Positions 11,301 through 23,740 of a DNA stretch of 64,000 nucleotides are shown in pieces. The stretch's first letter is position 1; each line of letters opens with the position of its first letter. The notes beneath the pieces are model-generated. The model was not told the origin of the DNA. It saw only the letters and a program-made list of their open reading frames with translations, and made no database searches. The stretch comes from Parelaphostrongylus tenuis (taxonomy: Eukaryota > Nematoda > Chromadorea > Rhabditida > Metastrongylidae). The translations under genes and the position numbers were made by a program. Where the stretch lies: the NCBI GenBank assembly GCA_019055375.1, contig JAHQIW010007340.1, forward strand, positions 354,351 to 418,350, written 5' to 3'.

Positions 11301-11639
11301 TATATATATGAGCTTTAGTGACGTAGCAAATCAGAAAATTAAGGTGCTCGTTCAACCTCCGCCACAACACGTTGTTGCTGTCAGTTAACGAGCGCCTTTG
11401 GAAGGCTTTCGCTGAATTGCTTTAAGACTGTAAACAGGATTTTCCAGTTGGCAATCTACGTCATTCATGATGAGTTCGAAGTTGTCATTCAGCAGTCGAT
11501 ATATGACGCTCGAAGACTTTTTGGAGAATTATATAAGGTAACGAATTGATTACTAGAAGTGGTGGGATCTGCACAGTAATATGTGATAATGGATGGTGCG
11601 TAAGAGTTAAGAACCCTATGTATAATTGTTAGTGGCCAA

Positions 11640-11841
11640 TTTTTTGGATATTATGCTTGCTTGGTAAAATTTTATTTTTTCCACCGTGATTATGCCACAA
11701 TGCAGCTTTGGTCTAGCTTTGGACTGCTAAACTGAAAGTTTCTCATTTCTCCTCCATCCACTAATCAATTTTCATGTTTTCTTCAGCGTCATTGAAGTGT
11801 ATGTGAAATTCTTACTAGTAGAAAGCTCATACAATTCTCAG
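11640..11841 (+). promoter_or_regulatory. conserved 5' flank and possible trans-splice acceptor, copy B
   Basis: The 140 or so bases before the copy B ATG resemble 35100-35239 before copy C (shared TTTGGACT, TTTCTC and TCATGTTTT blocks). Both end in ATTCTCAG directly before ATG, and copy D ends in ATTTCAG. An acceptor-like site touching the ATG in three paralogs suggests either SL trans-splicing or an unseen upstream exon. Confidence 0.35.
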
Positions 11842-12002
11842 ATGACAACCATTTCAACTAAACTGTTGCATAATCACTGGGAGAACATTGCTGCCTCGGT
11901 AATTATGGCCGTGGTAAGTATTTTATTGCCTTATAATTTCTTTCGCAATTCGACTCTTCTGGATATTCATTTATCATCTATTTAAAGAACTTAATCAGCC
12001 TA

Positions 12003-12150
12003 AAAATTGAATGGTGAGCAAAGATCCGACCTCAGACGGGAGTTGAACTCGCGTTTCATCCATAACGGAAACGTCGATGTCCATACATTCGCGGTATGGA
12101 TGAAACGCGAGTTCAACTACCGTCTGAGGTCGAATTTTCGCTTGCCACTC
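12003..12150. mobile_element. tRNA-SINE palindrome (two heads facing)
   Basis: GACGGGAGTTGAACTCGCGT, TTCATCCATA is mirrored by TATGGATGAAACGCGAGTTC around a short loop at about 12067-12095. The same sequence unit as 4370-4490. It lies in intron 1 of copy B. The open frame across it is an artefact of the palindrome. Confidence 0.65.
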
Positions 12151-12249
12151 AGTTCTCTTAGGAATATTTTAAACGTCATAACACTGTGAAGAAGCAGTAA
12201 CAATATAAGAAATCTTGGAGTTATATAGCTTAATTAGCAATATGATCAC

Positions 12250-13010
12250 CACTATGACGTGATGCAACCCTTTGTCGGGTAAACAGATTGAGTGCGGCTG
12301 CCGATCAAAGAAATCGGTTTTCTGAGCTCGTTGAAGTTGTTAGATACTTTTTCTCCGCAAATGATGCTTCAGAACGTGGAAGAGATGATGATCCGATGCA
12401 GCATGTGCCGAGTCGTTTATGCAGTGTGAGGCAGGGCGCTGTTCTGGCGAAGAGAAGCCCTGGGTTGTTTCGGGTGTCACTCTTGCGAAACCAATATCAT
12501 AATTTAATGAGTATGAAACTTGAGCCTTGATTGAGCTGGCGGGTCTTCGCCGCATGACAACTAATAGGCATGTCGTGTGTTGTTCTCGTAATAGAAACGA
12601 GAATCATTTCTAGTCATGGTAGACCTAGAACGGTCTTGCCTGTGCGGTCACACTTGGAAACTTTCGCAGATGGCAACACGCGCAGAGCGGTCTTAGTCGG
12701 TCAATACGAGTGTTCATTGAAAAAAATATCACTTTGCAGTAGCCCATTTCATTGAGAATGTAGCCATGGTGCTACGGCCGTATCCATGTGTCTGCTCGAA
12801 ATTCCTGGTGCTTGCATGGGGATGCATCTCCAACTCGTACCTCGAAGGGTCTTCGCAAAGATGACTGGGCCACCCAAAGTGAGATTGACTTCAACAGCTC
12901 ATAACCTCCATCGAAACTCTTGAACCACTGGCTCACAGTCAGATGGGCAGTAGTGCTTGATCCAAGTGCAGCGCTGATTATTTCGATCATGTTTTTTACA
13001 TTGCTCTCGT
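12250..13010 (-). mobile_element. mariner-like transposase relic
   Basis: Minus strand, N to C: a helix-turn-helix-like segment at 12990-12870 containing TVSQWFKSFDGG (compare mariner T.Q.WFKRFR.G), a decayed middle, and at about 12410-12320 SDHHLFHVLKHHLRRK, matching the SDYHLFRSLQHFL.GK region. Several stops. Confidence 0.55.
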
Positions 13011-13189
13011 TTATATTCGTAAAGTATAAGCGAGAGTAACTGGCGCTGGTCCATTTTTGTTTTCAGTTAATTAACCCGCTGCGCGCGTGTTCTGTTATGC
13101 CCCTCCTTCCCACCTAGAACTACCAGAACGTTCTTCAACATGCCACAACCTTTGGACAATAATGCGAATTGAAACAGTCGAAAACGGAT

Positions 13190-13790
13190 TAAAACAATAG
13201 TTCTCTGATACTGATATAGCATGTTTTGGGCCGTTCATCAGGTTTAAGTGCTAAACAAGCACCTGTTTCTTCTTCAAAGACTCCTTGGTCGCGCAGTCTC
13301 TCGCTTCAGTCGATCTCTTAAGGCTGTACTCCTCTATGAAAGAACCAACGCCGAATAGAAATCATTGTAAGTCAGGTGATGAAATGCCCTAACACTGCAG
13401 AGACTAGCAGCCGGGCTTGTGACTGTTAAAATAAATCATACCTAACCATTAGATCGCTTTTTTAACCTTACTCGAAGCGATAATACTCTGGTAATGATGT
13501 AGCATATTTTGAGCCGTTCGTCAGATCTATGTGTTAGACAGACGCCTGTTTCGCCCTCAGGGACTCCTCGATAGCACAATCCCTCGGTTCAGTTTCATAC
13601 AGCCTTCATAGAGGAGTATAGCCTCGAGGCATCGACTGAAGCAAACGACTGTACTTATGAGCATTCCTTGAGAACGAAAGAGGCACCTGTCTAGCACATA
13701 GACTTGACGAACAGCTCAAAACATGCTAAATCATCATCAGGGTAATATCGTTTTGAGCGAGTTCTATAAGAAAGCTGTCGATTGGTGAGG
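13190..13790. mobile_element. fold-back MITE family 2 (one partial, one palindromic copy)
   Basis: A partial arm lies at 13200-13330. At 13480-13790 a palindrome pairs GTAGCATATTTTGAGC with GCTCAAAACATGCTAA, and AGGAGTATAGCCTCGAGGC reads back to the other arm. The same family at 14320-14420, 23160-23740, 35810-35975 and 60870-61220 has the TGCTAGACACGTGT and TATAAGCGCC core. Confidence 0.6.
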
Positions 13791-14320
13791 TAAAACAATA
13801 ATGCGAAAGAATTTCAGTGACAAGCCTGTGTAAAGTTGATTTTTGTAGTTTATCGAAGCACTAATCTTTCTATAATTTTCATGACCCTATAAAAAATTTT
13901 TGCTGCCAAATTTTATAGAATCCGTTGATGAGAATTTCTAAGTACGTTCCTTTGATTTAAAACAGTTTGTATTAAATACGGTATAACCATATTCATTTAT
14001 TATTGCATCTCCATAAAATTTCAAATCTACGATTGGTTGATGAACATTACACAAGTTGTTGACCTTTTAACAAAAGGCTATCTAGGGTATATGTTATACG
14101 CGTTTCCCCTAAGTATACAAGATTCTTGAAAAATTAATGCAGAGGTTGACTGCTGATCAATACAATCACGGGCGATGCTACCACTGGACATGTAGTGATT
14201 TGCTATCTCTGCAGGATGATGTAATTTTTTCACTTTACGCGTGCAGTGAAATATCTCCATCGTCGATTCCTCCAAATGTTTGAGGTATATCTCCTTAAAA
14301 AGAGTTGGCTCAAACAAAAG
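13790..14320. other. intron 1 of copy B, nothing recognised
   Basis: AT-rich, with no conserved block seen in the other copies. Confidence 0.3.
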
Positions 14321-14420
14321 GCACCGTGTTGTGATGAGGCTGTAAGGGCGAAGCACGTGTCTAGCACTTTATAAGCGCCATATCAAATTTAATCAAAGGC
14401 TCAAAATATGCCACCAAATT
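14320..14420 (+). mobile_element. fold-back MITE family 2, single arm
   Basis: AAGCACGTGTCTAGCACTTT and ATAAGCGCC, then GGCTCAAAATATG. Confidence 0.55.
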
Positions 14421-14549
14421 AATACAGACTTTGCAAGCTTGTTCTACGTACCTTTTCATCTTAGAAAGAATAGTGCTGTATTATTATAATCAGTCCTGTT
14501 TACTAACCGATATATCGCCCAATGCTGCTGTCCTTGTAGACATTGCTCG

Positions 14550-14790
14550 TAGTTCAACATATCTCATAATTCCTATTTGAGCCAATATGTCATGTGGTCG
14601 TTTGTTGGGCAGACTTATGAAGCTCAGCATATGTGTTTTGACCTTGACAGTCTCGTCAGTCTGACGGTACCCTTTGTCTTTGGCCAATCCTCTCGGGGCG
14701 CACATTTCCCTCAGGTAATAATTATGAGATATGTTGAAATTTGAGCGCAGTCCTAAGAAACCATTCGAAACGACTGGTATGATATATTCC
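14550..14790. mobile_element. fold-back MITE family 1, shortened
   Basis: A minus arm (ATGTCATGTGGTCGTTTG, GTGTTTTGACCTTGAC) followed closely by the end of a plus arm (TTGAAATTTGAGCGCAGTCC, ATTCGAAACG). Confidence 0.6.
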
Positions 14791-15039
14791 TGGTATCAAT
14801 TATCTATCACGAAAGTATGAAATGCTTGGTTACCGAGAAACGTGGAATCGAAACAACGGCCACGTGTTTATAGCAGGCGACCTCCTATTTCTACGAAACA
14901 CGCTTCCCTTGCATTGCATAATTGGATATAGATTGATTTGTGAAAGATTCCATGAGTCAAAAATCAGATACCAAAATAAGCATTTTGATAAACCAATAAA
15001 TTCACGAATTAACTTTAATTTCTGGAATTAGAGTTTGTT

Positions 15040-15480
15040 TGCAAGCCCCAAATGGTTCGTGAGTGAGTTTCACCGCTTAGGAAGTAATAACGAGTGCACA
15101 GAATGTTGCTTGCAGATGTTTGCCATTACAATTTCGTCCTTGAAAATGAGAGAGGTAACGGACGTCTCTCTGCTTTAGGACGCTGAGTTGGATTTTGTGA
15201 AAGCAAATATACGCGCAGCTGCGCAAAAGCTTGTGAGGGAACACAGTGTAGGCAGACTAAGTGCTTCATAGCTTATCCTCCAGGAAAATAGCCAGAGTAG
15301 CACGACATGCGGGTGCCTAACGAAATGAACGGCACTTTGCCACAATGGAAGTTTACCATGCGCTTTACTGCTGCTACAACGGTTGTAAGAACTTTACTTT
15401 GAAGCTCTTTTTTATCAATATACTCGCAAAGGCTCATTATTCCCATTATCATTTTTAGATTTTTCAACTGCTCTCGTTGT
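15040..15480 (+). mobile_element. mariner-like relic, N-terminal half
   Basis: Broken frames read ENERGNGR and SAL then DFVKANIRAAAQKLVREHSV, comparable with the SLEDEPRSGRPS... linker and second helix-turn-helix of mariner transposases. Similar to part of 39240-39340. Heavily decayed. Confidence 0.4.
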
Positions 15481-16746
15481 GAGAACTATTTAGGAAGTCG
15501 AGTTGAAGGCAAAAATGTCTCTGGCGGCTTCTTTATCGCACGAACTTCACAGATAGACTCAACAAGAACACAAAAAACTCATTTTTCCTTGAAAAATGTA
15601 TGGACTCTGATATTTTATTTGTGTACAAAGTTCATTCTCAGCTGAAACGTGCATAACAAATTTCTTTCTTCATTTCAAAGCGGCTTAAAATGTGAACACG
15701 TTTTGCCTAAGGGCTACAGATCTAATGAAAAACCATGGAGTTAAATTGACATAAAAGCAAACGAATTTTATTGGATTCCAGATGGGAGTGCTTGGATTAA
15801 TCTCGAACAGCATAGCAATACTGGCAGTGCGATACAATCCGGCCTTGCGAAACTCATTTGGTTTGTTGTGCTTCACAGAAATTATCGCCAATATGGGTGC
15901 TCTAGTCGTCTACGTTTTCTGGATCGCACCGATCACATTACTGTGAATGTTTGTCGGTTCTATTTCAGGAAAATTTAAAATAATTAGCTGCTTTGGAATA
16001 ACAATTAAATAATACGGGTGAATTAAGTCGCATAGCAACTCAATTTCTATCACGATTAGGGTAATTACTTTAGCGCTCTTTGTCAGTAAACATGACGGCA
16101 TTAGACACGAAATAGTTGAACGCAGAATATATAGCTTTGCAATGAGTTTAAGATGAGGTAATGAGTGTTATAATCACAAGTAATAGCTTTATTGCAATTG
16201 TAATCTTTTTAGAAAATTGTGTCATCGTTTAAAAATGTCGAAACTGTCTGTAATAATCAGTGAAAGTGTTTGATTTCACTTCACTCAAGCCTACTTATAC
16301 ATGAATCCTGGCTGAAATACTGCGATGTTGGATATTGTATTATGGAATTTCAAAAGTATATTCAGTAAAAGCGAATTATCGACCGAACTGATAGGCGGAC
16401 GGTTCGGCATGTTGGTTGTCATGTTCTGGTATGTATGCGTCTACTCTCACCTCGCCATCGCCCTAAACAGATTCATCTCTGCCACAGTTCCTTTACGAGC
16501 TTCCAGTTTACTGACTGTCAGAAATACCTCTATCGTTGTTCTGATTTGCTGGATGCTGAGTTTCTTTCACATTATACCGTACTTTTGGAGTGAGTTTTAT
16601 TATTATATTGCTAATTAGACTGACTGCGTTTGCATGAAACGAAGGTCAGGAAGCACCTCAACGAATAACATTCATGTTCAATCCATTTTGAACATTTGCT
16701 CTCTAGATAGTAAGTTAAGAAATAGATGAACGTGTTGGTCAAATAG

Positions 16747-18365
16747 TTACTAGATTGGTGCAAAAGCAATGGCCAATTATGCACCGTTGAAATTCGACGT
16801 TAAATATTGGAATGAATTTATAGATAACTGTGGTTATGTTTTATATCATTTTAGTGCGCACTTCTCGCTTTATGTTTTGTTGCTAATGACGTTTTACATG
16901 CTGCTTATTTGAAATCTATTTGAGGCTCTGGGAAGGATGTTGACTTGCAAAAGCAATCGAGGTGTTAGACCAGTTCAAAGTTGCACAGTTAAGCTGGGGT
17001 CTACAGAGTTGCGCAAGAACTTTCCGTTAGATGGCATGGGTTGAAGAAACTATCCGTCTTGTTAGACAGGAACTTCTCATAAGAGTGTTAGTAATCAGTC
17101 GAAAGCTTAAATCCCTGACTAATGCGCTACATGGCTATTTTTAAAGAGGCGTTTTATGATGGTTCAGAGAAAGGAAAAGATATGTGTTTCACAAGCGCAT
17201 ATTTCTCACAGGACAGCACTCCTCTTATAAACTATTGGCTGTCATTCGATAGCACAAGATTTAACGATTCCAACGTTATGCTCATTTTGTGAAAAGACCG
17301 TTTCACTGCAATGTATCAGGGAGAATAAGATAGAGTTCCACATTTTCGGCGTTTGCTTGCCCGATAATCAACAGTCGGAGTTCCTCGTGGCCGTATATTT
17401 GATACAGCATCCCGCTATAGATTGATCGATAGCGCTTCGGCGGTCACAGTTAAGTGCAATTTTTCTCATTCAATAAGTAATTGTTTTTCCGATTCGAATG
17501 AAACTCTAGGTAAAACGTATGACTCTGATACTGCAAGATTTCCTCTACACGTTCATATGTCTTTCGTACTTCCAGCAAAGTAAGAAAATGTGCCTTTGGT
17601 GCTCAAAATAATTTTATGTCGGAGTTCACAGCGTTATAGGGGTCTTCTCGAAAAACGGCAACGTAGCGCCCTACTCAGGGACTAAAACTATCGAATGACT
17701 ACCAACATTCTCATAAAATATTCTTGTTCAGCAAAAGGGGTCGTTTCTTCATTCCGTGCCGTCAAACGCAAAAGAACCGTTTTGTAAAAGAGACGAGAGC
17801 CTTGAAGATGTGTAACATAGTGGCTGACCGTGGGAAGCTGATAACGAACGCCCATTTGGAAACAATCATCGAAGCTGTACTATTTAAGACTACACGAGAT
17901 GTTGCATAAAGCTCGATGTCGACCATCGACTGCGGTTGTTCGCTATTTGAAGCAAATTGAAAAGCTGAAAAAGGTTGGTTCAAAGGTCATAACTTTTTAC
18001 ACACAACCGGCAGGCACTCTTGACACTACAAGGGTTTCAAAAGTTGAACGAATAGAGCGACGAACTTTTGTCTCATCCTTTATACTCGCTGGACTTCGCA
18101 TCCATACCCACTTTTTCAAGCGTTTCGATAACTTCTTTCATAGAAAACGCTTTCACAAAAAACAGGATGTAAAAAAGGCTTTACAAGAGTTCATCGGATC
18201 CCGAGGCACCGATTAGTACGCTGCAGGAATAAGCAAGTTTGTATCTGGCTGAAAATGTATTGATTGAAGCAGTTTCTATTGTGATTGATGAGAATCTGTT
18301 CGAGCGCAGTAATAATCACCAAAAAATTTACGATGTAAAGCCGCCATTACTTTTGCAACGACTTA
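16747..18365 (+). mobile_element. mariner element with both TIRs, internally deleted and invaded
   Basis: The left end, GATTGGTGCAAAAGCAATGG, is the inverse of the right end, CCATTACTTTTGCAACGAC, which is the expected mariner TIR. A frame at 17899-18216 contains STAVVRYLKQIEKLKKVGSK (second HTH) and then jumps to VKKALQEFIGSRGTD, the C-terminal motif, so most of the DD34D core is gone. About 17060-17620 is the ~150-bp tandem repeat. Sits in intron 3 of copy B. Confidence 0.8.
17060..17620 (+). repeat. dispersed ~150-bp tandem unit inside the mariner
   Basis: TGTTAGTAATCAGTCGAAAG, TTTCACAAGCGCATATTTCTC and CTCTACACGTTCATATG identify it with 4780-5660. Confidence 0.6.
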
Positions 18366-19230
18366 TTAATGAACATGGATTATGAAATATGTTCTGCTAG
18401 TATGGTGCAAATACTCACATAAATATACACTCGAAGACCACCTAACATCAGCGCCCTCCATTCTTGCATAGAAGTTGCATAGCAGTGGTCGATTTTTGAG
18501 GCGAGAGCGTGCTTGATCAGTTCTTGGGCGCAAAACAGAAACGGTCCAGGCTCTGAAGGCTCTTCCAAAAATTTCATGAAACATGTCCCTTCTTTTATTC
18601 GGATAATCCAAAAGTAAACATGGATTTAGACCTTGCTGAAGCTTCAAATGCATTCGCAATTTGCTATGAATACCAAAAATGGTTAGAATGGTCGACTTTG
18701 AGCTTGCTGCAATATCTCGTGTTGTCTTGAAAGGATCTCTTTGGAAGACCGACTCCTACTGAATATTGGCATGCTGAATGTAATAATAAGCCGGACAAGA
18801 AAGAATGACTTCAGAACTAACCTTTACTCAAGTTTTCGCGAAGTTGGTTTGTCTTCTAGACGATCGATGGCTCTTCGTCAAGATGATGGCTGACGTGTCG
18901 GCGCGTTCGCCTTCCGCAGAGTCGCGTCGCCTCCCATAGGGGTTACGTGAGAGGAACAGTTCCGATAAGTGTTTTTTCCGTAACTTCTGATAACTTCACA
19001 TATCCGTCCATTACGTAATTCATCTTCAAAGCTCTCGTGTCCTTCATGAAGATTCTTGAGCGGCCATTGTACTGTAACTTCGTTAGCGGATTCTAAGCCA
19101 AATACGTTGTTAACATTGCGAGTTGTTTCTGCTGCCTTACGACTCAATTTGAATTCGAATAAGAAAGTCGCTCGAGTCCGCTCTTTCTTTAACACGCTTT
19201 ATATAGCTTGAAATAAGTATAAAATATACA
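18366..19230 (-). mobile_element. mariner transposase relic, N-terminal two thirds
   Basis: Minus strand from 19195: FEFKLSRKAAETTRNVNNVFG, TVQWPLKNLHEGHESFEDE, then near 18740 an FKTTRDIAASSKSTILTIFG-like segment. These follow the mariner order: first HTH, linker, second HTH. The catalytic part is absent or unreadable. It abuts the right TIR of the preceding mariner. Confidence 0.7.
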
Positions 19231-19309
19231 ACAAATACTACATCATTAGCAACGGAACATAAAGAAGAAATGCGCTTTGAAACGATATGTAACTCAACAA
19301 CATTTCTTC

Positions 19310-19870
19310 AAGATCTTCCGTTTCGAGAGTTTTCTTCAGACCACAGCTCAAATTTCAATATCCCAAATAATCATTTTTGAGCCACGCATGTCATGTGGTC
19401 TATTAAAAAATGGCTGACTTATAGAGTTCGACATGTGTTTCGACCTTGCAGTCTCGGTTAGTCGGTCAGTTACCCTTCCTCGTCTTTTGCCAATCCTGTG
19501 TGGGTGCTGTAGTCCTCCGTGATTACTTCACATATTGAAATTTGAGCTGTGGTTTCAAGAAAACCACTCGAAACCAAAAGATATGATATTTTAAAAATAC
19601 TAGCCAAGAGCAGCTGAGGGTACTACACCCTGTGTTCGGTGATAATTTCACTGGATATAGAGGGTTAAAACGTTCGTCGTCGCTAACTCCCAGTGTGGGA
19701 CTGGAGCATCCACACTGGTCTGGCAAAAGACAAGAAGGTTAACTGCCTAACTGAGGAGACCGCCAAGGTCGAAATACGTGTATCGGGCTCTATGAGTCAG
19801 CCCTTTTTTAACAGGCCACATGACATGCGTGGCTCAAAAATGATTATTTGACATATCGAAATTTCTTTAA
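19310..19870. mobile_element. fold-back MITE family 1, longest copy
   Basis: Minus arm 19320-19500, a short junk spacer, a + segment 19530-19560, the family interior with GTTCGTCGTCGCTAACTC, then a plus arm 19735-19865 (ACGTGTATCGGGCTC, GACATGCGTGGCTCAAAAAT). Confidence 0.75.
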
Positions 19871-19899
19871 GAACTTATTTCATTATCACGGCGCATTTA

Positions 19900-20470
19900 A
19901 ATATCAAGTTGAGGAACAAAAAAAAGTTCCTTAATGAAAAAAAGCTTATTCATGAGTTCATCAGAAAACAATAATAATTATTCTTCAAAATTAGGACCAT
20001 CATTATCGACGATCTTCTGCCAACGATCTACAAACTTTCGGATCTGCTCGGGTTACGGTTTTTTTGGGGCTTGACAAAGAACTTCTGGCATGCCTCTTCA
20101 ACCTGATGAGATGTCTCGAAGGCGTTCACGCAGGAAATGTTCCATTGAGCGGAAAAGGGCATAATAAGACGGCGCAGCAGTTGGATTGTCGAGCGGTGAA
20201 ACCTCGACTCCCTCCAATTCATCAAACTTTTTCCTTGTCTTTGACTGCGAGGCTCGGCACTTCTTGCTGGAAGAACGCACGCTCTAGACGGTTCAATGTC
20301 GGGTAATCCTTCTTGTGATGCACTGTAACTAGCGTTGCTGTGGGAATTTCTTGTGGATTATTTCTGAGATATTCCATGATTTTACAATAACTAATTCTGT
20401 GTGAAACGAGCATGAATTTGACTCTTTTGCAGGTGATAAAGAAACTTTTTCTCAACCTAGTAATTCATAA
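19900..20470 (-). mobile_element. mariner transposase relic, C-terminal part
   Basis: Minus strand: SYYALFRSMEHFLRERLRDI and, after a frame change, EEACQKFF then IRKFVDRWQKIVDNDG, the classic mariner C-terminus. The upstream frame has lost the catalytic motif. Sits just before exon 4 of copy B. Confidence 0.75.
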
Positions 20471-20914
20471 GCACAGAACCAATTTCTAATGAAAGTACGT
20501 TTTATCATAATTTTCCCGACTTATAGAGCGCCCTGTGACTCAATATCGCGCGTGTTGAAGAGAGGTGCTTGTGGGAATTTTTTCAGAAGTTCATGTCTTT
20601 AATACAGATTATCTTCGTTCAGCTGAGAGTTGCTTCATTTTTTTCGACATTATAAAGTGGAAATGGACGAGTTCTGATGGAGCGTGCAGTTATATTTTAT
20701 CCGTCTTTATCGAGTTCTACACCACTCTAGGATTTGTTATCACAACTCTTTCTATTTAAGCGCCACCACGTTAGTCTGTTTGAGAGTCAAACGCAAGGTT
20801 TAGTAGAAAATAAGTTGCTTTGATCCCCTATAACATTCTTCTCCTCGTTCGTTGTCCCAATAGTACGACTGAGCGCAAGTATAATCCCTATTTGGCCCAG
20901 CTGCATGCCAAAAC

Positions 20915-21270
20915 TAGCTCAGTGGGTTTTACTTGTCCTAGAGACTCATTGAACATCCTTACCTTTCTTTAAAAGTTTTCGTGAAGTGTGTTCATCGAAT
21001 CGGGGTTCTTTTCTCTTCACATTTGACAACCAGAGAATTCAGTCGCAACGTGTCTAGCTTATTGGCTTTTGTTTAGAAGCATCATGGATGTGATTAACAT
21101 GATTTCCCAAATTTCGACGTCGCACGCACTGAGGTGTCTTCTGCTTGATCAAACACGTTGATCAAAGTTACATATTCTCCCTCTCCCTCTCTTTCTCTCA
21201 AATATGCATAACGCGTTGCTAACGGCATCGTTTGCTCGTTTACATTCGATAATATGAAGTGTTTTCACAC
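20915..21270 (-). mobile_element. old RTE LINE 3' fragment in intron 4 of copy B
   Basis: Aligns by eye with the minus-strand RTE tail at 48830-49210: CTCAGTGGGTTTTACTTGTC, ACTCATTGAACATCC, TTTCGTGAAG, and the ATTCGATAATATGAAGTG block. The same fragment is at 42655-43115 (C) and 57955-58340 (D). Confidence 0.6.
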
Positions 21271-21559
21271 TGCTTACATAGCGCTCAAAATGCGACGCCT
21301 AGTTGGCGAGGAAAGAATCCAGAAGTCCCATGTATGGGGCAGAGAGTTGGGCAATCCTTGTGCTCTTCACTACATCGCCAAAGCTCTCAAAACTTTCCCT
21401 CCATATCTCGCTTCTTTCTATAAGTGTTGTGCCGATCGCTCATTACTTGAGTGACCTAAATAAACTCAGCCGAAACATTCGGACGGTCAAACGTGAATGA
21501 GTACACGGACCAAATCCAAATCACTTCTAATGAACATGCTAATGTGGAGGCTCAGTAGT

Positions 21560-22040
21560 TTTGTTATTGCGTGGAGAGAGCAATCATTAATTGATAAGGA
21601 GCTGAGGTGAGGTGGTCCGGGTGAAGTCAGGACGACCGTTTGGATGATGCCCGGAGATCGAACTGACTGGTGAGGTTCGCGGCAGCTGGGTGCCGCCCTC
21701 ACCACTTTGCTGTGACGAAAGATTACCGCTGGGCCATTTCTCTCTCAGGTCGTCAAACCTCTGCGTTGCCATTTGCTCTCCAAGGTCATGAACCATCTGC
21801 GTTGCCTGAACTACCAACTTCCACAAAAGATAGCAAACCTTCCCTAAGAGGTGCGCTATACATGCTCTTTTTGAGGTTTAGTAGAAGATCAACCATATCA
21901 CCGGCGTAGTCATAATTGGCCGCATTCAATCCCCACGCTACTCTTTGGTGTTATAAGAACGACAGCATCAGCGAGACAAAAGTTGTGTATTCGCCGACCA
22001 ATTTCTTGGGCCATTCCAATTTTGGCATGACGTTTTAAAA
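21560..22040 (-). mobile_element. RTE-type reverse transcriptase relic
   Basis: The minus strand reads GMAQEIGRRIHNFCLADAVV then LIT, which corresponds to the FADD box region of RTE reverse transcriptases with the catalytic pair decayed to LADA. It is followed by LLLNLKKSMY, like the C..IGL.LNL.KT.. segment. Stops throughout. Confidence 0.55.
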
Positions 22041-22659
22041 GGTCATTGTAATTAAAATAGGCGAAATGGCACCTCCATGTCAAGTCCTTCTAATCAAGTC
22101 GTTATTAATACTGTTATAGTTTGAATTTTTTCAAACTCACGGAGTATCATTATTTACTGAGTCACGAGGTCCTCACTATGGAAAGCTTCTATGATTTTTT
22201 CTGTCCCAGTTGAATCGAAAGTTTCTTATGATTGAGGAACATGCGCTAATGAGGAAGGGGATAGCGGTATGGTCAGTGGCATGAGCTACGCTGAATTAAG
22301 GCCCTGGTTTGACCAGCGAGCGCTCCCGCAATCTTATGAGAACTTCCAAGCTTGGCTATTTTTAGTAATACAGACAGATTTGGTTCTACCACCATTCTTT
22401 GACATTAACCAAAGGAAAAAAAATTCTTAAGCAGTACTCACAGCAATGAAAGAAACCTCGATAGAGTTTCGGGGAGATGAATGGAACAAATGAATTGAAT
22501 GCAAGAAGTGCTGGGATTGGTATAATAGATGTAATAATGGGTCATATTGAATAAAACTGGAATAAAGAAGGTATTTTTTCTCGATCCGCCCATATTCAAA
22601 TCCTTTGGGAAGAACGTTTTTCTGCTTGAGCTTAAAACTATAACAGCCATTCGCTTAGA

Positions 22660-23170
22660 TTTCAACAATTTCAATGTTGTACTTTATTTCTAAAAGGCTT
22701 TTTTTACTGAGCTGTGGCAGTAATATAAAAAGATGTTTCACATTTGACGCGTTTTCATTGGACGGGCTCTTCCCTGAGACTTATAGTAAGCATTCGGTAG
22801 CCTGAATTTTGTTAATTTCAATGGTTCGTGTAACTTCGAAAGGGCTTCTTAAAATGCTGTTTTAGCCAGAATAGTGTTGAATTTCTCCCAAAACAATCAC
22901 AATCTCGAAGTCGGCTAGGATTGTATGAGTTAATGTGTATTGAGCACGGTTCATTGATCGCGCCTTGCGATTCACATAGGGCGCACGTTTTTAACATTGA
23001 TCGTTAGACTTTTTTCTCCGCATTGAAAGAAAAAAACTCTAAATAAAACGCAACACTCCTATGCTCTCAGATTTCCTCTGCACACTCAATGTTTTTTGTG
23101 TGCAAGTTTAGGTTGCTTAGGCTTAGTAGGATTTATTTGGCAATATTGAAAAGATTCCAAGAGAATCTGA
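22660..23170 (+). repeat. dispersed ~150-bp tandem unit
   Basis: Blocks AAGGCTTTTTTTACTGAGCT, AGTAAGCATTCGGTAGCCTG and GATTTCCTCTGCACACTCA match the 4780-5660 array. Confidence 0.55.
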
Positions 23171-23740
23171 TAACATATTCTGAGCCATTCATAAGGTTTA
23201 TTATGACATTAATACAATGCTAGACACGTGTTCTGACCTTGCAGCCTCATCAATAGCACGGTGCTTTTGGTACAGCCAATCCCTTTCGGGGGATACGTCT
23301 CTTACATAATATGGATCGACGCCAAATTATTTTAAATTGCGCATGCCAGGTGATAAAATTTCGTGATACTGCATTAATCAACAGTCGAACGCTCTTGGCT
23401 GATAGAATAAATCATAATAATGAAATCAATCGAATGTAAAGGTGTTGCTCATTTTTACAGCTATGAAAGGTGGACTTTTGTCACTGCGGTGTCGGAGGAT
23501 TTTATCACCTGACATGAGGTGATTTGAAATATTTCGACGTCGATACCTTTTTTATGCAGGTGGTATATTATCTTGCAAGAAATTGCTAAACCGGAAGTCA
23601 CTGTGCTACTGATGGGGCTGTATGCCAAAAAACGTGTCCGGCACTGTATAAGCGCCGCAATTCATGAAAGGCTCTAGATATGTTATCAGATTATACATTG
23701 CTTTGAGCGAAGATCTATAAAAATACTCGAATTAGTGACA
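23160..23740. mobile_element. fold-back MITE family 2, long copy
   Basis: Left arm ATAACATATTTCTGAGCC-like to AATGCTAGACACGTGTTCTG; right arm AACGTGTCCGGCACTGTATA, AGGCTCTAGATATGTTATC. An inner pair, CAGGTGATAAAATTT and ATTTTATCACCTGAC, gives a nested hairpin. Confidence 0.65.

Noticed and set aside
12007..12189. 60-codon open frame on the + strand
   Set aside because: It lies over the tRNA-SINE palindrome, so both halves are the same sequence read in opposite senses.
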